Below, in pieces: positions 59,690-64,000 of a stretch of DNA of 64,000 nucleotides. Made by a program: the position numbers and the translations under genes. The notes under the pieces were generated by a model. It searched no databases. It was given only the letters and a program-made list of their open reading frames with translations, and was not told the origin of the DNA. Source of the stretch: a virus; the IMG/VR virus record IMGVR_UViG_3300017991_000075, positions 35,055-99,054 of that record; one strand, written 5' to 3'. Position 1 is the first letter of the stretch, and each line of letters starts with the position of its first letter.

Positions 59690-60229
59690 TCAGAACTTGA
59701 TGATTTCTGACATCCCCTCTTCGAATTCCTTCTCACGCATCTGCATGATATGACCGCCTGCTATGACACGGGTGACAGCCTGAGCGTTCATCATCACAGC
59801 GATGTTGTAGAAAAAGTGGTTGTTGCATGTCTCCTCATCGTCATCAGACTCATCAGCGATGATGGCCTTTTTGAGAAGCTGCATGATGGCCTTCACGTAC
59901 ATGTTCTGAAGACCATGCTCAAAGAAAGCTGCTTCGAACAAACGGCAAGCGTCGATGCTGAGAGAAAATGGAACCGAGACCCATTGATTGAATTTCGGGT
60001 CCCATCTCCACACCTTCTTCTTTGAGATCCAGTTCTTCTGAGAACTAGGTGCCAGATGAGGGCGATCCTCAACATATGAAGCCAGCATGAACTCAGCATT
60101 ATTGATGAGTTCAAAAACCTTGTGATGATCATCTGGCATTCCAAGTGCTGTCAGCTCCTTATCTTCGAGCTGCTGATTGATCTCTTCCTGTTTGTCCTCA
60201 TCGTTAGGAAGACGTTCCAGTTCGGCCAT
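59690..60229 (-). CDS. Unknown protein
   Basis: A 179-residue acidic, mostly helical protein (NEDKQEEINQQLEDKELTAL, FELINNAEFMLASYVEDRP) with NWISKKKVWRWDPKFNQW in the centre. The start at 60229 overlaps the stop of a 32-codon gene (TAATG) and follows GGGATAGAACATA. Function unknown. Confidence 0.65.
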   Translation of the reverse strand: MAELERLPNDEDKQEEINQQLEDKELTALGMPDDHHKVFELINNAEFMLASYVEDRPHLAPSSQKNWISKKKVWRWDPKFNQWVSVPFSLSIDACRLFEAAFFEHGLQNMYVKAIMQLLKKAIIADESDDDEETCNNHFFYNIAVMMNAQAVTRVIAGGHIMQMREKEFEEGMSEIIKF

Positions 60230-60327
60230 TATGTTCTATCCCTTTCTGCCTTGTATCTTGTTTCAAGATTTTTGATCAGCTCAGCCTGCTTGTCGATGGT
60301 TCTCTGAAGTTTATCAGCGTCCGTCAT
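60229..60327 (-). CDS. Very small helical protein (32 aa)
   Basis: MTDADKLQRTIDKQAELIKN followed by a basic helix, with GGGAGAACATCAGGC before its ATG at 60327. The start overlaps the upstream gene by 14 nt and the stop overlaps the next start (TAATG). It may serve mainly as a coupling leader, or be a small peptide effector. Confidence 0.6.
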   Translation of the reverse strand: MTDADKLQRTIDKQAELIKNLETRYKAERDRT

Positions 60328-60583
60328 GCCTGATGTTCTCCCATCGCCTGTTAGGCTCTGACCAGACTGCTACCAGGCTATCTTCACAAACGGTAGTATG
60401 GCGTTTATCGCCGCTGGTCTCGACGTAGTAAAAGACCTCTCTGCTGATCTGATCCTTGCCGTGTTCCTGCAGGAAAACCTGAACGCCTCTGACACGGCCC
60501 GTGTATTTCTTGCGCCGACCACCGGCAACGTAGAATCGTACACGCTCATTGATCTCTGCATGGATCTTGATGTGCCTAAACAA
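60314..60583 (-). CDS. Small basic beta-rich protein
   Basis: An 89-residue protein. The preferred start is a TTG at 60583 with GGAGG six nt upstream; the ATG at 60610 has no site. INERVRFYVAGGRRKKYTGR and VQVFLQEHGKDQISREVFYYVE suggest a small barrel. It overlaps the XRE regulator by 8 nt. Function unknown. Confidence 0.6.
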   Translation of the reverse strand: MFRHIKIHAEINERVRFYVAGGRRKKYTGRVRGVQVFLQEHGKDQISREVFYYVETSGDKRHTTVCEDSLVAVWSEPNRRWENIRHDGR

Positions 60584-60782
60584 ACATGTCCTCCACGTAC
60601 TCATACCCAAGGAACTCAGCGAGCTTTACTGCATCGGCAATACCGGCAACGCCCTCGCCGTTCAGCCAGCGGGCGAGTTTGCCTCTGCAGACGCCGGATT
60701 GCTCTGCGAGTTCCCGGATGCTGAGACCGCTCTCATCGATGACCTTTTTCTTGAGTTTCTTGAATCGCTGTTTCTTTGTCAC
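60576..60782 (-). CDS. XRE-type helix-turn-helix regulator
   Basis: A 68-residue protein starting at a GTG (60782) preceded by AAGGAG inside the end of the upstream gene. After a Lys-rich start, SIRELAEQSGVCRGKLARWL forms a clear helix-turn-helix and AVKLAEFLGYE completes the fold. It probably represses or activates phage promoters as a dimer. A longer ATG start (60812) lacks a ribosome site. Confidence 0.75.
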   Translation of the reverse strand: MTKKQRFKKLKKKVIDESGLSIRELAEQSGVCRGKLARWLNGEGVAGIADAVKLAEFLGYEYVEDMFV

Positions 60783-60787
60783 TGTGA

Positions 60788-61213
60788 CTAACTCCTTCTG
60801 AAGCGATTGCATAGATGCTGGTAGTACGCTTCCCAATCCGCAGGGAAGGGTTGTACCTGGCCCGGCCACAGTCGCGCCAGGGTACGCCAGCCATAAAGTG
60901 TGTGGGCGACCTCCCACGCATGTGATTGTGGGATCTCGCCAAGTCGTTTGATTGTGTAGTCTGTGAATGCTTTAGGATGCCAGGACGTAGCAAGCTGATT
61001 GATCAACCAGTCCCTCCACAGAGGATCTCGAAGCCAATGCCTGATGGGACTTTGGCTAAAGGTGTGGATGTCTTCGAGATCTTTACCCATCTCATGCTCG
61101 AAACACACCATGAACGCGAACCGACCAGGAGCGGTCTTGTCGCCGTTCATGAACCACCACAGGAGATGATCCTGTGTGGTGCAATTAGCTGCTTGTGCTG
61201 AATGCGCTTTCAC
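60788..61213 (-). CDS. Unknown phage protein
   Basis: A 141-residue protein with a GTG at 61213 (GGAG ten nt upstream); an ATG at residue 22 (MNGDK) is an alternative. It is Trp/His-rich: DHLLWWFMNGD, IRHWLRDPLWRDWLINQL, YGWRTLARLWPGQVQPFPADW. It overlaps the HD gene by 29 nt and its end supplies the ribosome site of the XRE gene. Function unknown. Confidence 0.6.
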   Translation of the reverse strand: MKAHSAQAANCTTQDHLLWWFMNGDKTAPGRFAFMVCFEHEMGKDLEDIHTFSQSPIRHWLRDPLWRDWLINQLATSWHPKAFTDYTIKRLGEIPQSHAWEVAHTLYGWRTLARLWPGQVQPFPADWEAYYQHLCNRFRRS

Positions 61214-61868
61214 GGAATACGAACTCCGGTATCTGATAACATTCCTTCAAAAGTGTCTGAAATCGATTGACGAATTTCTGACTGGACTGCTTCGGCTCCA
61301 GGCACATTGGAAATCTGTAGAATCCGTCTTCGAGCATTTTGTTGATCTCTCCCCGGATCTCATCCTGTGACATCTTGATAGCAGACCAATGCTCGCCTTT
61401 GGAAGGAAGTGCGACATGAGCTTCGATCGCCATCATCACGAGATCTACTTTCTTGACAATGTTACGGGTCTCCGGAGTCATGAGAGATGGGAACAGCGGA
61501 TGGATGTAACTCTCGACTATCTTGATGAGAAATTTCTCTTGTTCCTTGAGTTCCGGAGCAAGTTCTTCAGCCACCTGTTTCCACGGGCGGATCTGGTCAC
61601 CCCAATACGCCTCATGGGCATCGTGCATGAAAACAGCCATTCGAGTAATCGGGTCCTTGACACCGAGGATATGATGTGCATAAAACTCGGCAGCGATTGA
61701 ATGCTCCGCTACACTGATACCGGGGTCGGCATGACCGCCGTATCTGTAGGTATAGGCCAAAGAGTGGGCTATATCGTAGATATCTATGTCCGCCACCGTT
61801 GGCAGAGCCAGGTTGACGCCCTTCCCCTTGAAGGTTTCCATCACATATTTTTTACTTAGATCGGCCAT
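61185..61868 (-). CDS. HD-domain hydrolase (YfbR-like nucleotidase candidate)
   Basis: A 227-residue protein starting at 61868 (MADLSKKYV) after ATAGGAGAACAGTC. The HD motifs are visible: H35 region, AEHS (about 54-57), FMHDAHEAYWGD (80-91, with the HD pair) and VDLVMMAIE (about 140-148). YfbR-type enzymes dephosphorylate dNMPs; with ThyX nearby this suggests control of nucleotide pools. The substrate is inferred. Confidence 0.75.
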   Translation of the reverse strand: MADLSKKYVMETFKGKGVNLALPTVADIDIYDIAHSLAYTYRYGGHADPGISVAEHSIAAEFYAHHILGVKDPITRMAVFMHDAHEAYWGDQIRPWKQVAEELAPELKEQEKFLIKIVESYIHPLFPSLMTPETRNIVKKVDLVMMAIEAHVALPSKGEHWSAIKMSQDEIRGEINKMLEDGFYRFPMCLEPKQSSQKFVNRFQTLLKECYQIPEFVFRESAFSTSS

Positions 61869-61902
61869 GACTGTTCTCCTATTCCTCGAAAATGTTTGGC
61901 CT

Positions 61903-61931
61903 AATATAGTGGCGGCACGAACTCGTGGCAA
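61903..61931 (-). promoter_or_regulatory. Sigma70-type promoter (TTGCCA-17-TATATT)
   Basis: TTGCCA (61931-61926), a 17-nt spacer and TATATT (61908-61903), 34 nt before the HD gene start. It directly follows a terminator. Confidence 0.7.
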
Positions 61932-61933
61932 TA

Positions 61934-61960
61934 GAAAAACGGCCGTCATCTCGACGGCCG
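61934..61960 (-). terminator. Terminator after the GroES-like gene
   Basis: CGGCCGTC (61940-61947) and GACGGCCG (61953-61960) form an 8-bp stem with a 5-nt loop followed on the - strand by TTTTTC. It lies 52 nt after the stop of the gene at 62013. Confidence 0.9.
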
Positions 61961-62012
61961 CCTCCCTCACCAAGTTTTCTGAACTGCCAGAAAAGTATGA
62001 AACTGCACCAGA

Positions 62013-62420
62013 TTAGAAAGTCCGCTCAGACTTAGCAAGCACATCCTGCTGCTGAAGCTCGCCCAACACATACCGCTGCTCGCAAATCATCAGGCGTCTG
62101 CAGTCCGACAGCATGAATGTGTGGCGCTGGCAGTCGTGCTGCAGGAATAACACGATCATTTCAGGTTCTAGCTTCAGATCCACAGGCTCGCCTAAAGGCG
62201 TCAGCTCCGGAGGACCTACCGCAAGGATCTTCCCGATACCGAAATTGTCCATGTTGGTCATCTCGGCCGGGACGTACAGCTCGCTGGTTGTGATGTGGAC
62301 TCCGCGAAGCAGCAGCACCTTGCCTTTCGTAGGCTGGGCCTTCGCCATATCGAGGTTCTTGTTGTACGTGGGAAAAGCGACACCCGCAGGCATCTCCATG
62401 GTGGTTGGTCCAGATCGCAC
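62013..62420 (-). CDS. GroES-like co-chaperonin candidate
   Basis: A 135-residue protein with a GTG start at 62420 after AAAGGAGAACGCC. Residues about 33-125 follow the GroES layout: KGKVLLLRGVHITTSEL..VP (first strand and mobile-loop region), then GIGKILAVGPPELTPLGEPV, LEPEMIVLF and a final CRRLMICEQRYVLGEL. GroES shows the same GEVLAVG...V..GDIVIF...I.E.DIL order. Phages such as T4 (gp31) encode co-chaperonins to fold capsid protein with host GroEL. The assignment is by pattern and needs structural comparison. Confidence 0.55.
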   Translation of the reverse strand: MRSGPTTMEMPAGVAFPTYNKNLDMAKAQPTKGKVLLLRGVHITTSELYVPAEMTNMDNFGIGKILAVGPPELTPLGEPVDLKLEPEMIVLFLQHDCQRHTFMLSDCRRLMICEQRYVLGELQQQDVLAKSERTF

Positions 62421-62460
62421 GGCGTTCTCCTTTCTTCCATCGACGATGCCACCATAACGA

Positions 62461-62490
62461 AACCACCGGCCCTTGTCTAGGCCGGTGGTT
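62461..62490 (-). terminator. Hairpin terminator after the 62516-62791 gene
   Basis: AACCACCGGCC (62461-62471) and GGCCGGTGGTT (62480-62490) form an 11-bp stem with an 8-nt loop; the - strand tail TTCGTTATGG is only modestly T-rich. Confidence 0.65.
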
Positions 62491-62515
62491 ATGACGGGCT
62501 TATTTCAGTCTGGTA

Positions 62516-62791
62516 TTACGACCAGGCTACATTGAGCGCTCTTACGATCTCAATGCCATCACGAAGCGTTTCGACCTTATCAACGGCAAGGATGGTCGCT
62601 TCTGTGACTGGAACTCCGAGAGCAACAAGAGCTGCTGCCTGGGCTGCATAAGAACCTGGAGTATCATCCTCCATCCGCTGTTCGAGGAAGTCGAGCATGC
62701 AGAACAGCTCGCCACCGTAGTAGTGGATGTCTGGGTTGGTACTGCCAGAGATCGATGCAGGCACCGTAGTTGGATTGAAAGGTGCGGCCAC
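62516..62791 (-). CDS. Unknown protein
   Basis: A 91-residue protein with a GTG start at 62791 after AGAAGGAGACTATC. It is compact and hydrophobic-rich (GGELFCMLDFLEQRMED, AAQAAALVALGVPVTEATIL) without a membrane segment. It may be a small structural or assembly protein, as it shares a message with the GroES-like gene. Function unknown. Confidence 0.6.
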   Translation of the reverse strand: MAAPFNPTTVPASISGSTNPDIHYYGGELFCMLDFLEQRMEDDTPGSYAAQAAALVALGVPVTEATILAVDKVETLRDGIEIVRALNVAWS

Positions 62792-62867
62792 GATAGTCTC
62801 CTTCTGTAAAAAAGTTCGTTTGAAAAAGTTCTATATTTGCAGAAACGTCCTTCGTCCCTGCGAACGA

Positions 62868-63179
62868 TTAGGCTTTCGCGCCGGTCATGTCACTGGCCGG
62901 TTGAATCACCTCGTCGTTTTCTTCGTTGCCTTTGCCACTGGCTGGATTCGCGAACGCTTTCTGAGCGGCCGCCTTGGCCAGGGACTTCACTTTGTCCTCG
63001 GCCCAATCAGGGTGGTCTTTCTTGAGCTTGTCTTCGGTCTTCGTGATGAAGCTTTCCTTCGCGGCTCCCTCAAGCACCGTCTCATCCTGACGCTCGTGAG
63101 AAGCGTTGTCATCAACGATACCTTCGGGTCCGGCCTTCGAAGTGCCAGGATCGACTTTGCTCTGAGGAATATCTGCCAT
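62868..63179 (-). CDS. Small charged protein
   Basis: A 103-residue hydrophilic protein rich in Lys, Asp, Glu and Ala (TEDKLKKDHPDWAEDKVKSL), with an acidic start and a Ser/Gly tail. The start at 63179 follows ACAAGGAGAAGATA. It is the first gene after motif copy e. Function unknown. Confidence 0.6.
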   Translation of the reverse strand: MADIPQSKVDPGTSKAGPEGIVDDNASHERQDETVLEGAAKESFITKTEDKLKKDHPDWAEDKVKSLAKAAAQKAFANPASGKGNEENDEVIQPASDMTGAKA

Positions 63180-63214
63180 TATCTTCTCCTTGTAAATGGG
63201 CGTTTCTGCCTACA

Positions 63215-63226
63215 CCATACCTACGG
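63215..63226 (-). promoter_or_regulatory. Repeated motif copy e (CCGTAGGTATGG), candidate late promoter
   Basis: CCGTAGGTATGG on the - strand starts 13 nt after the stop of the 63239-63847 gene and lies 35 nt before the start at 63179. Its 3' flank TGTAG is shared with copy d. Confidence 0.6.
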
Positions 63227-63238
63227 ATAACGATTAGT

Positions 63239-63847
63239 CTAGTCCGTTATGGCCTTTGCGCTGAATATTGAAACGTTCTCAGGAGCAGGACTGCCTGTTC
63301 CGAATGACGTGTCATACGTTGAGAAATCAGGAACGATCGCCTCCACGGCGGCTACGCTCTCGGCAGCCTCGATCTGTGATTCAAGAGAAATCCCATAGTC
63401 AACAACGGAGTCCATCCAGGCCCACAAGATCTCCATATGCGCGATGCGATTGGGTTTATCGCCATCGGACTGAGCCTTGCTCAGCATGTGACCAAACGTA
63501 CGTTGTTTCTGTGGTGTAAAATGTTCTTCGATATACTCACACACAGCTTGTTCAACGATAACCGTTTGAGCCGCCTGGGACGCACTCAGGAGCGCCGCGT
63601 CAACGGCGTCCTTTTCAGCCTGCGACATTTCGACAACTTTATCGCCGTAGATGGGGTTACTCTCGCCGTCAACACCAATCTGGACGTTTTCGGCTACCTT
63701 TCGGTACTTTTGAGGAATGGCCACAAGATAGGCTTCATCCTCAAAATGCACGTCAAGGTGATACCGTTCCACAGGATACTGGTCGGTCGTAGCTTCATCA
63801 GCTACACCGCATACCTCTCCATTGAACTTTTGAAAAGCGTACTTCAT
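63239..63847 (-). CDS. Unknown protein
   Basis: A 202-residue protein. The N-terminus (MKYAFQKFNGEVCGVADEA, then VPIYGDKVVEMSQ-like sequence with AEKDAVDAALLSA) and the central helices (IEEHFTPQKQRTFGHMLSKAQ) resemble small virion-associated or tail-assembly proteins in layout, but no family is certain. The C-terminal 45 residues are Ser/Thr/Ala-rich. It ends 13 nt before motif copy e. Confidence 0.55.
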   Translation of the reverse strand: MKYAFQKFNGEVCGVADEATTDQYPVERYHLDVHFEDEAYLVAIPQKYRKVAENVQIGVDGESNPIYGDKVVEMSQAEKDAVDAALLSASQAAQTVIVEQAVCEYIEEHFTPQKQRTFGHMLSKAQSDGDKPNRIAHMEILWAWMDSVVDYGISLESQIEAAESVAAVEAIVPDFSTYDTSFGTGSPAPENVSIFSAKAITD

Positions 63848-63859
63848 AGGAATACCACC

Positions 63860-64000
63860 TTATACAATTGTAGCCATATTAGTGTAAGTCTCAGTTACAT
63901 TGCCGTCCTGGTCTGCGGTGAATCTCGCACGCACCACAGAATCAGCAGACAGATATAACTCCGGATTACCAGAACCACCAGATTTCAAACGACGCCTAAC
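63860..64000 (-). CDS. Unknown protein, C-terminal end only (partial)
   Basis: The - strand frame is open from the right edge to a TAA at 63860-63862. The visible 46 residues (SGGSGNPELYLSADSVVRAR and DQDGNVTETYTNMATIV) are beta-prone with a Gly/Ser linker. The start lies outside the window. It ends 12 nt before the next gene, so it belongs to the same message. Confidence 0.7.
   Translation of the reverse strand, partial: VRRRLKSGGSGNPELYLSADSVVRARFTADQDGNVTETYTNMATIV

Noticed and set aside
61746-61757. A + strand TGTAGGTATAGG resembling the repeated regulatory motif
   Set aside because: First base differs, orientation is opposite, it is inside the HD hydrolase gene and no + strand gene follows.
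1-64000. Search for integrase, CRISPR array, insertion sequence, sheath gene or anti-phage defence island
   Set aside because: No supporting motif or repeat was found in this window by reading both strands.

Overview
The window is an internal piece of a large tailed double-stranded DNA phage genome (siphovirus-like, or a provirus of one). Evidence is a complete morphogenesis set: large terminase, portal, SPP1 gp7-like minor head protein, scaffold-like protein, major capsid protein, gp6-like adaptor, tube protein, a tail assembly chaperone pair with a -1 frameshift site, a 3166-residue tape measure and a set of tail-tip proteins. No host genes, integrase or tail sheath are seen. Both ends are cut inside genes, so the genome exceeds 64 kb. 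A lipobox protein beside two holins and clear sigma70-type promoters point to a bacterial, probably Gram-negative, host. The host genus cannot be read from the sequence.

Layout. 1-5391 (+ strand): a tightly overlapping recombination and transcription block: flap endonuclease C-terminus, SbcD-like nuclease, SbcC-like ATPase, an unknown protein, a RuvC-like resolvase and a sigma-70 region-2 protein. 5388-18105 (- strand): tail tip and receptor-interaction proteins, two of them carrying five-bladed beta-propeller-like repeats. 18116-30050: tape measure, chaperones G and GT, tube protein. 30072-38380: connector proteins, capsid (a single gene bracketed by terminators), scaffold and minor head protein. 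38494-46762: lysis genes (two holins, a lipoprotein, no recognisable endolysin), portal and terminase. 46883-62000: many small, overlapping, mostly unknown genes with a nuclease, peptide deformylase, ThyX, a DUF3310 protein, an HD hydrolase, an XRE regulator, a lysine-rich protein and a tRNA-like gene. 62013-64000: a GroES-like co-chaperonin candidate and further unknown genes.

Regulation. Two systems are visible. Between the small genes lie seven terminator/promoter pairs with sigma70-like hexamers; in four of them the -10 hexamer lies inside the terminator hairpin. In the morphogenesis half those promoters are missing. Instead a 12-bp motif (core CGTAGGTAT on the - strand) occurs five times, each 35-91 nt upstream of a start codon. 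It is a candidate late promoter, possibly read by the phage's own sigma-like protein. Nearly every - strand gene starts after a strong AGGAG-type ribosome site, and many start and stop codons overlap, so long polycistronic messages running right to left are likely.
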